64,000 bases of DNA from G001797105 sp964528155 (GTDB lineage Bacteria > Chloroflexota > Anaerolineae > Anaerolineales > E44-bin32), in contig CAZGRL010000010.1 of NCBI GenBank assembly GCA_964528155.1, positions 1 through 64,000 of the forward strand. Direction: 5' to 3'. Both the position numbers and the translations under genes were made by a program. This document shows, in pieces, positions 25,171-32,856 of this stretch (within the stretch, counting starts at the first letter, position 1; every line of letters starts with the position of its first letter). The notes below the pieces were generated by a model. It did no database searches and was not told the DNA's origin. It saw only the letters and a program-made list of their open reading frames with translations.

Positions 25171-25962
25171 TCAGCGAGCGCCAGGAGCCGTAGCCTGGCC
25201 CGGAACGCCGCGGGCGACCCACTGCATCACCGCGATCGAAATCCATGTGATCCCAAAGGACATGACCGATACCGCCTGGGGCGTGTAGGCCCGCATCGAG
25301 CCGATCTCTTCAATGTACGGTCCGAAAGCCGGCCAGGCCAACAGCGCGGCGAAGGTGAACTCGCCCATGACGATAGCGAACGTGAGGAAGATGCCGCTCA
25401 GGAGCGCCACCCTGATGTTCGGGAAGATCACATCCTTGAGCACGGTCAACCAACTGGCCCCCAGGCTTTGCGCCGCTTCGGTCAGCGTCCGAATGTCGAC
25501 GGCGCGCAGTCCTGCGTCGACCGACCGATACATGTAGGGCAGCGACAGCACGACGTAGCCCGCGATGAGCACGACGGGGGTCGTCGTCAGTACCAAAGGC
25601 GGACCTCCATAGAGGCGGACCAGGCCGAAGACCAACACCACGGCCGGCACGACGAACGGCATCAGCGTGACGAACTCGACCAGCGGGCGCAGCCGCGGGA
25701 GACGCAGGTGGACCCAATAGGCCGTCGGCACGACCAGGAGCAGGCTGACCACGATCGTGATTGCGGACCAGAGAACGGAGTAGCCGAAGCTTGTATAGAA
25801 GCGCGGATCGGCAAAGGCCTGGCGGTAGGCTTCTAGGGTATAGCGCCCCTTGAGCATCCGCAGGCTGAACTCAAGCGTTGAGAACAGCGGCAGGAAGAAG
25901 TACAGCAGGCCGAGGAGGAACCAGAACCACGCCCAGAATGGGAAACGCTTCATCGGACCCAC
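25171..25962 (-). CDS. ABC importer permease (PotC-like)
   Basis: A 263-residue inner-membrane permease with about six spans. It begins FPFWAWFWFLLGLLYFFLPL. The EAA loop, which contacts the ATPase, reads LTEAAQSLGASWLTVLKDVIFP. It overlaps the other permease by 13 bp, indicating coupled translation. The pair forms the channel of a PotB/PotC-type importer for small organic cations, iron or phosphonates. Confidence 0.9.
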   Translation of the reverse strand: MGPMKRFPFWAWFWFLLGLLYFFLPLFSTLEFSLRMLKGRYTLEAYRQAFADPRFYTSFGYSVLWSAITIVVSLLLVVPTAYWVHLRLPRLRPLVEFVTLMPFVVPAVVLVFGLVRLYGGPPLVLTTTPVVLIAGYVVLSLPYMYRSVDAGLRAVDIRTLTEAAQSLGASWLTVLKDVIFPNIRVALLSGIFLTFAIVMGEFTFAALLAWPAFGPYIEEIGSMRAYTPQAVSVMSFGITWISIAVMQWVARGVPGQATAPGAR

Positions 25963-26882
25963 CTCGCCGCGCGTCGCTGCAACCAGGCATAACCCAACAT
26001 GCAGACCGACATGATCACGATCATCCCCAAGGCCATGGCATTGCCCAGTCCGGGGTTATAAAGCACATCGCCCTGAATCTGAGCGCCGATGACGATCGGC
26101 ACCAGGTTGAGGAAACTTCCGGTGAAGGCATAGGCCGTGGCGTAGGCGCCGAAAGCGTTCCCGAACAACAGGATCGCCGTGCCCAGCAGAGTCGGCAGAA
26201 GGATGGGCAGGGCGATGAACCGCCAATAATGAAAGCTTGAGCCTCCCAGGTTCTCACACGCCTCGCGCCACTCCCGGCGCAAGCCGTCCAACGCCGGCGC
26301 CATGATCAGCACCATCAGCGGGAACTGGAAGTACATATAGACGATGCTCAGGCCATAGAAGCTGTAGATCGTGAAGCCTCCGGCATGGATATCGATGTGC
26401 AAAGTGGATTCGAGCACCCGCGTGACCAGGCCGGCGTTCCCCATGGTGGCTACAAACGCAAACGCCAGGGGTACGCCGGCGAAGTTGGAGGCCACACCCG
26501 AGAAGCTCACCAGAAAGGAACGTGCCCACTTCGGCATCCCGCCCAGACAGACGGCGTAAGCCAGGAGGAATCCAAACAGCGCTCCACCCGCCGCCGTTAC
26601 CACGCTGACTTCCAGGCTCAGCCGATAGGCATTACGGATGTCGCGCGTGACGAAGAGATTCGTGACGTTCTGCAGGGTGAATACCCCACCGGGTCCCTGA
26701 AAGCTGCGGATGAAGATAGAGATCGAAGGCAAGAAAAGGAAAAAGACGGCAAAAAGGAAAAACGGAGCGACCCCGATCCAGGTCCACGTGAAGCCGGAGC
26801 GAGGGGGGCGCACCTCGGGTGCGCCCCCCTCGGTGGACTCCTGCGGAGTGCTTGGCACTGCTGCGTACGATCCGCGGTCCAC
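25950..26882 (-). CDS. ABC importer permease (PotB-like)
   Basis: A 310-residue permease. A polar N-terminal tail of about 30 residues is followed by six hydrophobic segments starting WIGVAPFFLFAVFFLFLPSI. The coupling loop reads WREACENLGGSSFHYWRFIALP. It lies 11 bp after the binding-protein gene. A strong GC hairpin sits inside the first 30 codons and may lower permease expression relative to the binding protein. An unusual N-terminal tail results from that hairpin sequence (ESTEGGAPEVRPPRSG). Confidence 0.9.
   Translation of the reverse strand: MDRGSYAAVPSTPQESTEGGAPEVRPPRSGFTWTWIGVAPFFLFAVFFLFLPSISIFIRSFQGPGGVFTLQNVTNLFVTRDIRNAYRLSLEVSVVTAAGGALFGFLLAYAVCLGGMPKWARSFLVSFSGVASNFAGVPLAFAFVATMGNAGLVTRVLESTLHIDIHAGGFTIYSFYGLSIVYMYFQFPLMVLIMAPALDGLRREWREACENLGGSSFHYWRFIALPILLPTLLGTAILLFGNAFGAYATAYAFTGSFLNLVPIVIGAQIQGDVLYNPGLGNAMALGMIVIMSVCMLGYAWLQRRAARWVR
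26800..26832 (-). promoter_or_regulatory. Hairpin within the 5' coding part of the permease gene
   Basis: A perfect 15-bp stem (CGAGGGGGGCGCACC, 26800-26814, with its complement at 26818-26832) closes a 3-nt TCG loop inside codons 17-28 of the PotB-like gene. Stable stems between binding-protein and permease genes commonly adjust relative expression in ABC operons by slowing polymerase decay or translation; here the stem lies inside the coding frame. No T-run follows, so full termination is not expected. Confidence 0.45.
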
Positions 26883-26893
26883 TTTCCTGGCTC

Positions 26894-28069
26894 CTATTCC
26901 CCGTAGACGACCTTGCGCCAGTTGTCGGTGATGTACAGGTTGGCGGCCTGCAGCTGTGCCACGGAGGCGAAGAAAGCCTTCTGGTAGTTCTCCGCCGGAG
27001 GCAGTTTGGCCGCCATGTCGGCCGGGATCACGCCCCTGGCAGACATGTCATTGTAGCGAATCGGGTGGGCATAGCCCTTCAGGTACAGCAGTTGCCCCTC
27101 ATCGCTCATGACGAACTCCCACCACAGCCGTGCGGCGTAAGGATGGGGCGCGTATGCGCTGATGCCGCCGGCATACGGTCCTGCTACCACACCCGATGGC
27201 GGAACGACGATCTCGAGGTCGGGGTTGCCCGCCAGGGCATCCCTGTTCGCCAGCACCAGGTAGTCCCACTCGACGGTCAGCGGCGTCTCACCCGCGGCGA
27301 TACGGCCCTGGTCGGCGATGACCGGGATGAAGTTGCCCGCGTCGTTCATTTCCTTCCAAAACTGCAGGCCCATCTCGGCCGCCTGCTGGACTTCGGCGTC
27401 GCTGGTTGGGTTGTGTCCGAGCCGCGAAACGCCGGCCGCGAACACAGTCTGGACCGACTCATTCGATTTGAGCACGTCACCGGCCATGGCGACCTTGCCC
27501 TTGTACTCCGGCTTGAGCAAGTCCTCCCAATCGGTCGGCGTCGGCACGGCGTCCTTGATGACTTCGAACGCCAGCACGCCGTAGTACTCGGCCCACCAGA
27601 AGCCGGTGGGGTCCTTCATTTCGATGGTGTCCCAGTCGGCTACCTTGTAATTGGCGAGCAAGCCATCGGCCATGGCGGTGGCTGTGTGGCCCACACCGAC
27701 GTCGATGACGTCCGGCGCCTGCGGGCCCTTGCTGTCCTTGTTGGCCCGAATCGCCTCCAGTTCGTCGGCCGAACCCGCGTCCGGATTGAGCTCGGTGATG
27801 CTCAAGCCGTACTTCGACTTGTAGGTGCTGATGATCTCACCGTAGTTGGCCCAGTCGTGCGGGAGCGCAATCGTGGTCAGTGAGCCCTCCGCCTTGGCGG
27901 CTGCGACGAGCTCATCCAAGGGGATGGCATTACCGCTGGTCAGATCGGGCATCGCGGCGGGGGCCTGTGTCGCCGCGCCACCACCGCAGGCGGCAAGCAT
28001 TGCCCCGGCACCGGTGACGGCGCCCATCTTGAGGAAGTCACGGCGATTGAATCTCTTGTCGATGGTCAT
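26894..28069 (-). CDS. ABC importer substrate-binding lipoprotein (PotD/FbpA-like) with Tat signal
   Basis: A 391-residue extracytoplasmic solute receptor. The N-terminus has a twin-arginine motif NRRDFLKMG, then a hydrophobic stretch and a lipobox LAAC (Cys about 28), so it should be Tat-exported, cleaved and lipid-anchored. The mature part has the two-lobe type II fold (ALPHDWANYGEIISTYKSKY, then DPTGFWWAEYYGVLAFEV, then EGQLLYLKGYAHP). The GAGGAGA ribosome site is 8 nt from the ATG. It heads the importer operon. Relatives bind polyamines, iron or aminoethylphosphonate; the nearby phosphodiesterase tilts me toward a phosphorus compound, weakly. Confidence 0.88.
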   Translation of the reverse strand: MTIDKRFNRRDFLKMGAVTGAGAMLAACGGGAATQAPAAMPDLTSGNAIPLDELVAAAKAEGSLTTIALPHDWANYGEIISTYKSKYGLSITELNPDAGSADELEAIRANKDSKGPQAPDVIDVGVGHTATAMADGLLANYKVADWDTIEMKDPTGFWWAEYYGVLAFEVIKDAVPTPTDWEDLLKPEYKGKVAMAGDVLKSNESVQTVFAAGVSRLGHNPTSDAEVQQAAEMGLQFWKEMNDAGNFIPVIADQGRIAAGETPLTVEWDYLVLANRDALAGNPDLEIVVPPSGVVAGPYAGGISAYAPHPYAARLWWEFVMSDEGQLLYLKGYAHPIRYNDMSARGVIPADMAAKLPPAENYQKAFFASVAQLQAANLYITDNWRKVVYGE

Positions 28070-28196
28070 TTTTCGATTCTCCTCGTTGCGGACGTTTGAG
28101 AGAGCGATGGCCTAACTCGCCCCCCGGCAGACTACCGAGGGTGGTCGCGTAAGCGGCGTGGCCAGGCTCGGCGTACGGAAAGAGAACCATTCGTTG

Positions 28197-28224
28197 TTAT
28201 TAACCTCGTCGGCACCTCCGTCAA
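28197..28224 (-). promoter_or_regulatory. Possible promoter for the ABC importer operon
   Basis: On the minus strand TTGACG (28224-28219) is 16 bp from TAATAA (28202-28197). The -35 box is close to consensus, the -10 box weak. The predicted start near 28190 leaves a leader of about 120 nt before the binding-protein ATG at 28069. Confidence 0.35.
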
Positions 28225-28461
28225 GAATGGATTCAGGAAGTCGGATATGGGGGTCCTGGCGATCTTGGATGGCGCTGGGCGAAGGCCCTCGCCACCCGAG
28301 CCGGCACACGGGGCGAGGTCCTGATCGTGGCGACCTGCTCGCTCGGGCGGCAACCCTTCGACATCAGGGGCGCCCGCCGAGGTGTGATAGGACGAGTCTA
28401 ATAGGCTCCCTCCGCAAAGTCAATCAGCCCCGCCCACTGTCCCGACCCGTCAGCCACGGAA

Positions 28462-28500
28462 GGCCCTCGCCGGCCCAGGACAAACAGGCCGGCGAGGGTC
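28462..28500 (-). terminator. Hairpin just after the APC permease stop
   Basis: CCCTCGCCGGCC (28464-28475) is perfectly complementary to 28487-28498, with an 11-nt loop and extra outer pairing. It begins 7 bp after the permease stop on the minus strand. There is no T-run, so it may act as a 3' stabiliser or a factor-assisted terminator. Confidence 0.5.
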
Positions 28501-28506
28501 CGCAGA

Positions 28507-30357
28507 CTATTCGACCGGGATCTCCTTGTACACCTTGTCGATCTCGATCCCCTGGTTGCGGCGGTAGGCGCTGAAGCCGAAGAAGATCGCCGCCGCCAGT
28601 CCGTACATGATCAGCATGAACAACATCGATGTGCTGTTCTGCCAACCAATGCCGTACAGGTAGTCCGGATCCCAGAACCACACGACCAACAACCAATCGA
28701 GGAAGGCGTAGAAGACAAGCCCGGCCACGACGACCAAGGGGAGCTTGTCGCCCGCCAGCAGTTTCTGGATCGCAAAGTAGGCCACATAGAGCAGCACCAC
28801 AGCGTTAACCACGCTGAGCACTGCAACGATTGCGATCATCAACTGGGTCAGCCCATCCTGGTCGGCCCATTGGGCGAAGACCCTCCCGGCATAGCTGTAG
28901 GTCAGATAGATCAGGTACAACGCGCCAACGGAGTAGACCACAGTCACCACCCAATTCAGCCAGCCAGGCATCTTGTACTTGGCCACCGGCGAGCCGTCGA
29001 AGATCCCCTTCTGACGCCAGGGCAGGAAGATCGCCGCCAGAGCCGTTCCGAGGAATGTGACCGCGATCACCAGCGTCGCGTCCAGCACGATCGACTGCAT
29101 GCTGACGATGTTGTAGGCGTACATGATCGAGATGATCACCGACGGTATCACCATCAACAGCAGGGCATTGACCGGAGTGCGCGTGCGCGTCTCGATCTTC
29201 GAAACCCACTCCGGGAGCATTCGGTCAAGAGCGGCGGCGAAGATCACACGAGTCGACGAGAGGAAGACCGTGCCCGACCAGCCGAACCACCAGAAGCTGA
29301 CCGCGAGCACGACGATGAACTGCAGCACTCTGCTCGAGGTGAGGAAGGTGGCGAACTGGACCGGGTAGGGCCAGACCGGGATCGGGACATCGGTGCCGTA
29401 GAAGATGTTGCTCCAGAATGCCCCGTTGGCGTTCATATAGAAATCCCAGCCCATCGTCTTACTGATCAGCAGGAAGAACACCAACGCCAACCCGGCAGTG
29501 ATGATGACCGCCCAGGCCATCCCCCAGAAGTTCTTCTTGTAGTCCGAGGCTCCGCGCACCTCGCCGTACAGTGTCGAGCCCCAGTTGGGCCACAAGTTGA
29601 AGAACACGATCATCGGGATCAAGGCGAAGCTGGCGCCCAGGGCGATCGTCCCCAGGCTGCCGAAAGTGACTCCGGCGGCTTGTCCGGCTTCGATGGTGGC
29701 GCTGTAGTAGTCGGCCTGCGGCAGGCCGTATAACGCCGGAATGTTGCTGTTCAATCCTGCGACGAAACTCGCCTTGTTCCCGAAGAGCAACAGTGCGAAG
29801 ACGATCGCCAGTCCGACCATGCCGACGTAGAAGCTGAACTTCTGGACTCGAGCATAGGCCTTCATCCCGATGGCGATGTAGATGAAGACGATCAGACATA
29901 CAAGAAGCATGCTGACCAGCAGGCCCTCCGAGGTGCCGGTGAACCACACGGCTGTCGCCGGAGCGCCCAGGATGGCGAAGATCGGTGTGAGGAACTCGTA
30001 AGCCAGCATCTGACCGTAGAGCGGCACCCAGAGCCAAAGGATGAACCACCAACCGGTGACGCTCAGGATGAAACCCAGCCCGCGTCCCAGGATCCGGCTT
30101 TGCCAGACGTAGTCGCCGCCGGCGCGGGGCATGGCCGAGATCAGACTGGCGTACACGATGACTTCAAAGATGGTGAAGACACCGCCGACAACCACCGCGG
30201 TGCCCAGATTGCCGGAGAAGTACCAGCAATACGAAAAGATGAACAGGCCGAGAGTGATCAGGTTGATCGAGAACGTGGCATAGATGAAAGCGTCGAAGCC
30301 CGACCACGATCGAACCAGACCACTCGCCTTGCGAACGAAGAGCGTGGCTTCGCTCAT
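28507..30357 (-). CDS. APC-superfamily amino acid/amine permease
   Basis: A 616-residue integral membrane protein with about twelve to fourteen spans. The first half has GVFTIFEVIVYASLISAMPRAGGDYVWQS, matching the SAxPRAGGDY motif of the amino acid-polyamine-organocation superfamily; a later segment reads WSGTVFLSSTRVIFAAALDR. It is longer than the usual 450-500 residues because of extra C-terminal spans. An AAAGGAG site precedes the ATG. It stands alone between intergenic gaps. The substrate is probably an amino acid or amine; transport of the betaine-related compounds handled elsewhere in the window is possible but unproven. Confidence 0.85.
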   Translation of the reverse strand: MSEATLFVRKASGLVRSWSGFDAFIYATFSINLITLGLFIFSYCWYFSGNLGTAVVVGGVFTIFEVIVYASLISAMPRAGGDYVWQSRILGRGLGFILSVTGWWFILWLWVPLYGQMLAYEFLTPIFAILGAPATAVWFTGTSEGLLVSMLLVCLIVFIYIAIGMKAYARVQKFSFYVGMVGLAIVFALLLFGNKASFVAGLNSNIPALYGLPQADYYSATIEAGQAAGVTFGSLGTIALGASFALIPMIVFFNLWPNWGSTLYGEVRGASDYKKNFWGMAWAVIITAGLALVFFLLISKTMGWDFYMNANGAFWSNIFYGTDVPIPVWPYPVQFATFLTSSRVLQFIVVLAVSFWWFGWSGTVFLSSTRVIFAAALDRMLPEWVSKIETRTRTPVNALLLMVIPSVIISIMYAYNIVSMQSIVLDATLVIAVTFLGTALAAIFLPWRQKGIFDGSPVAKYKMPGWLNWVVTVVYSVGALYLIYLTYSYAGRVFAQWADQDGLTQLMIAIVAVLSVVNAVVLLYVAYFAIQKLLAGDKLPLVVVAGLVFYAFLDWLLVVWFWDPDYLYGIGWQNSTSMLFMLIMYGLAAAIFFGFSAYRRNQGIEIDKVYKEIPVE

Positions 30358-30510
30358 GGAGATGCTCCTTTATTGAGGTTGGGGTCAGGGACCCGGGATC
30401 GCATCTGACCGGATCCTGCCTGCATGCCGTTTCATCGCCCCGGCACGCCGTAGGGATTTCGTCTCAATACTCTCCTCCTTGCCCTGTCCAGGGAGTGAAT
30501 ACGACCGGGG

Positions 30511-31449
30511 TCAGCCCGTCGTCAGAACGTAGGTCCCGATCTTGTTCTTCTCCAGGTCGACCAGCGCCCCGTGAAGGACACCCTGTTCGTACATGCTTCC
30601 CGGATTCAGGCATAACGTTCGGCCGTACTTGCGAGAGCCCTTACCCTCATGGATATGACCGTGCAACGTGAGCAACGGTTTGTAAGCTTCTACGGCCTTG
30701 AGGACGGCCTTGCTCCCCACGGAGACCATCGATCTGCCGGCATAGGCCAGCCGCAGGTCCTCGGTTAACTCTGGTGCCTCGTCTAGCCCGCTCCCATAGG
30801 GTGGTGGATGAAAGTTGAAGACCGAGTCTGGCTTGTCCTGGACCTGGCTGATGACCGCCTCGAGCCTTTTCTCCAGTGCTTCCTCCGGCTCCTCCCGGGG
30901 GGTGTCCCAGGGCGTTGGATTCGACCAGCCGGAGCTGGCCATCTCGTGGTAGTCGTCCAGGTGGATCACCTGTCCTTCGACCGAGCGGATGTGTTTCGAG
31001 GCGGCGATGACCTCGTCGATTTCAAACATGTCGTCGTTGCCGGGGCAGACATAGCAGCGGATGCTGGTCCCTTCGAGCTTGGCATCGGCGTACTCCATCC
31101 ACGCCTGCATTGTCCCCGTCGCTTCTTGCAGGAAGAGTTCATCCGAACGCCCGGGGGTGTTGACGATCTCGGCCGTCTCGTCCGGATTGGTTACGTATGG
31201 ATAGTAGCCTCGGTTCTTGATCGTTTGGACCATCCGCTCGACGTCTTCTTGCGACTCGAGGATTGTCTCCTGTTCGAGAAGCGTGACCTTGTGCGTCCCG
31301 TTGCCCTGGTCAATGATGGGAACAATAGCCTTCCCGGTCATATCCCCACCCAGGATCAGAATCTCGGCTCCATAGAAGCCGGCCGCGTTGATGAACTTCT
31401 TCCAGCAAATCTCCGATCCATGGACATCCGTGGCGAAGAAGATCCGCAT
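30511..31449 (-). CDS. Metallophosphoesterase (calcineurin-like)
   Basis: A roughly 312-residue soluble phosphoesterase. Its metal-site motifs appear in order: FFATDVHG (DxH), LILGGDMTG (GD), CYVCPGNDD (GND) and, late, LTLHGHIHEGKGS (GHxH). The start at 31449 is chosen because MRIFFATDVHG is the natural N-terminus of the fold and a GGAGGC site lies upstream; the frame runs open to 31716 but that part has no homologous features. The family cleaves phosphomonoesters or diesters. It lies in single-gene spacing, with a good promoter about 490 bp upstream. Confidence 0.83.
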   Translation of the reverse strand: MRIFFATDVHGSEICWKKFINAAGFYGAEILILGGDMTGKAIVPIIDQGNGTHKVTLLEQETILESQEDVERMVQTIKNRGYYPYVTNPDETAEIVNTPGRSDELFLQEATGTMQAWMEYADAKLEGTSIRCYVCPGNDDMFEIDEVIAASKHIRSVEGQVIHLDDYHEMASSGWSNPTPWDTPREEPEEALEKRLEAVISQVQDKPDSVFNFHPPPYGSGLDEAPELTEDLRLAYAGRSMVSVGSKAVLKAVEAYKPLLTLHGHIHEGKGSRKYGRTLCLNPGSMYEQGVLHGALVDLEKNKIGTYVLTTG

Positions 31450-31944
31450 CAGGCGTTGCCTCCGATCTCGGGCATGGGGTATTCCGCGAACGCGGTGTGC
31501 AAACGGTGACGCAGATTGCGCTGTCGGATGGATGAATACTGGGGACGGGGGGATCTGAACTTCGAGGAACAACAGGCGGGAGGCGCAGTCGGACGAACAC
31601 TCTTCGGGCTCGACCAGACCCGGCGTGATGATTTGGGGGCCGACCACATCCGGTCTACCCGCTCGCCTTCGGGCGGTTCCCAATCCACCCGCCGAACCGC
31701 TCCTGGGGAATCGCAAACGCTCAACAACATCACCGTTGGCTGGTCGGTGAAGTTGACCGGACCAGCAAGGAGGTTGCCTTCGCCGGGGGTCGCTCGAGCT
31801 TGTTCATGGGCAGATGTATAACGACGTCGGGACCGGCGAGGGCACTGTCCCGACATGTTAAAACGCGCCACCACGATCTGGGTGTACGGTCCGATGAGGC
31901 GAGCGCGGGAGGGATCTGAAGCCGGAGATGAGGGATCCAGACAA

Positions 31945-31972
31945 AGTATAGCAGGGTTCCGGGCGGGGTCAA
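31945..31972 (-). promoter_or_regulatory. Strong promoter candidate upstream of the metallophosphoesterase
   Basis: On the minus strand TTGACC (31972-31967) is followed after 16 bp by TATACT (31950-31945). Predicted start near 31938. The next recognisable ATG is almost 490 nt away at 31449, so the transcript either has a very long leader or encodes something unrecognised first. Confidence 0.5.
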
Positions 31973-32148
31973 CTTCCGACGCCGGGCGGCGTGAATTCCA
32001 CCCTCGGGGGCAATGGAGCACACGGGGCAGGCTGGCCGGATCGCCCGGGTCTTTACAGCCAAATTGCTCCTCCTTCTGAGGTGCCCTTTCGTTGCCGCTG
32101 GGACGCGCTCGACATGACCCTCAACCGAGGAGTACCGCCACCGCCGGG

Positions 32149-32154
32149 TATAAT
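32149..32154 (+). promoter_or_regulatory. -10 box placed for a leaderless or near-leaderless transcript
   Basis: A perfect TATAAT ends 6 nt before the ATG of the endonuclease III-like gene (32161), so transcription would start at or next to the start codon. No convincing -35 hexamer is visible at the usual distance, and there is no Shine-Dalgarno. Confidence 0.4.
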
Positions 32155-32160
32155 TCCATC

Positions 32161-32832
32161 ATGCGGCCCACTCGCGCGTCTGCCAACGCCGTGAACCGCA
32201 GGCTCCTGTCGGCCTACGGGCACGCCGTTTGGCGCAAACCCCTGCCGCCTCTCGATGAGCTCATCTCGACCATCCTGTCCCAGAACACGAACGACGTTAA
32301 CCGAGATCGCGCATTCGAGACGTTGAAAGAGCGTTTTCCGACCTGGGAGGAAGTGCGCGATGCCGAGGCAGCCGAGGTCGTCGATGCGATCCGGTCAGCC
32401 GGGCTGGCCAACCAAAAGGGCCCGCGCATCCAGGCCGTCCTGAGGGGGGTTACCGCAGAGCGCGGCGATCTCAACCTGAGGTTCCTGCGAAGGATGCCTC
32501 CCGACGAAGTCCGCCGGTGGTTGCTCAATTTCAATGGCGTTGGGCCGAAGACGGCAGCGATCGTGATGCTCTTCTCCCTGGGTATGCCAGCTTTCCCGGT
32601 CGACACGCATGTGTATCGCGTCACCGGCCGATTGGGACTGCGGCCTGAAAAAGTGTCCGAAGAAGCGGCGCACTCCCTGCTCGAGCGATTGTTTCCCCCC
32701 GAGACCTACGTCGACGCCCATCTCAACTTGATCCGTCACGGTCGCCAGATTTGCCTGGCAAGACGCCCGTTGTGCAGAGAATGCGTGCTACGCGACGTGT
32801 GCAATTACTGGCGAGAGTTTCGGAAGAACTAG
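32161..32832 (+). CDS. Endonuclease III-like DNA glycosylase with Fe-S loop
   Basis: A 223-residue HhH-GPD base-excision repair enzyme. ILSQNTNDVNRDRAFETL is the expected helix near the start. The hairpin-helix-hairpin reads FNGVGPKTAAIVM with the catalytic Lys, followed by FPVDTHVYRVTGRLGL with the catalytic Asp. The C-terminus has C-x6-C-x2-C-x5-C (CLARRPLCRECVLRDVC), the [4Fe-4S] loop of Nth/MutY. The start at 32161 is at the natural N-terminus; an earlier ATG at 32092 adds unrelated sequence. It removes oxidised pyrimidines or similar lesions. The next gene (MFS) follows after 24 bp. Confidence 0.88.
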   Translation: MRPTRASANAVNRRLLSAYGHAVWRKPLPPLDELISTILSQNTNDVNRDRAFETLKERFPTWEEVRDAEAAEVVDAIRSAGLANQKGPRIQAVLRGVTAERGDLNLRFLRRMPPDEVRRWLLNFNGVGPKTAAIVMLFSLGMPAFPVDTHVYRVTGRLGLRPEKVSEEAAHSLLERLFPPETYVDAHLNLIRHGRQICLARRPLCRECVLRDVCNYWREFRKN

Positions 32833-32856
32833 CCCTCCCACGTTTCCATCCGCAAG

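Larger units (their letters stand above)
28070..28506. other. Intergenic region between the APC permease and the ABC binding-protein gene
   Basis: This 437-bp region holds a likely promoter for the importer operon near 28197-28224 and a terminator-like hairpin just beyond the permease stop (28462-28500). The rest shows no gene, repeat or RNA that I recognise; small open frames here lack ribosome sites. Confidence 0.5.
31450..32160. other. Long intergenic region between divergent metallophosphoesterase and nth-like genes
   Basis: This 711-bp region has no gene that I can support. It contains a near-consensus minus-strand promoter at 31945-31972 whose transcript would run about 490 nt before the metallophosphoesterase start, and a GTCGGGAC/GTCCCGAC inverted repeat at 31826-31854 inside that leader. 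A -10 box for the plus-strand nth-like gene lies at its right end. I looked for RNase P, tmRNA and tRNA signatures and saw none. Confidence 0.5.

Noticed and set aside
26781..26796. parS-like GTCCACGTGAAG
   Set aside because: Only the central CACGTGAA matches; it lies inside the permease coding sequence and encodes its FTWTW segment.
31450..31938. RNase P RNA, tmRNA or 6S RNA in the long leader
   Set aside because: None of the conserved segments of these RNAs was found on either strand; the leader is left unexplained.
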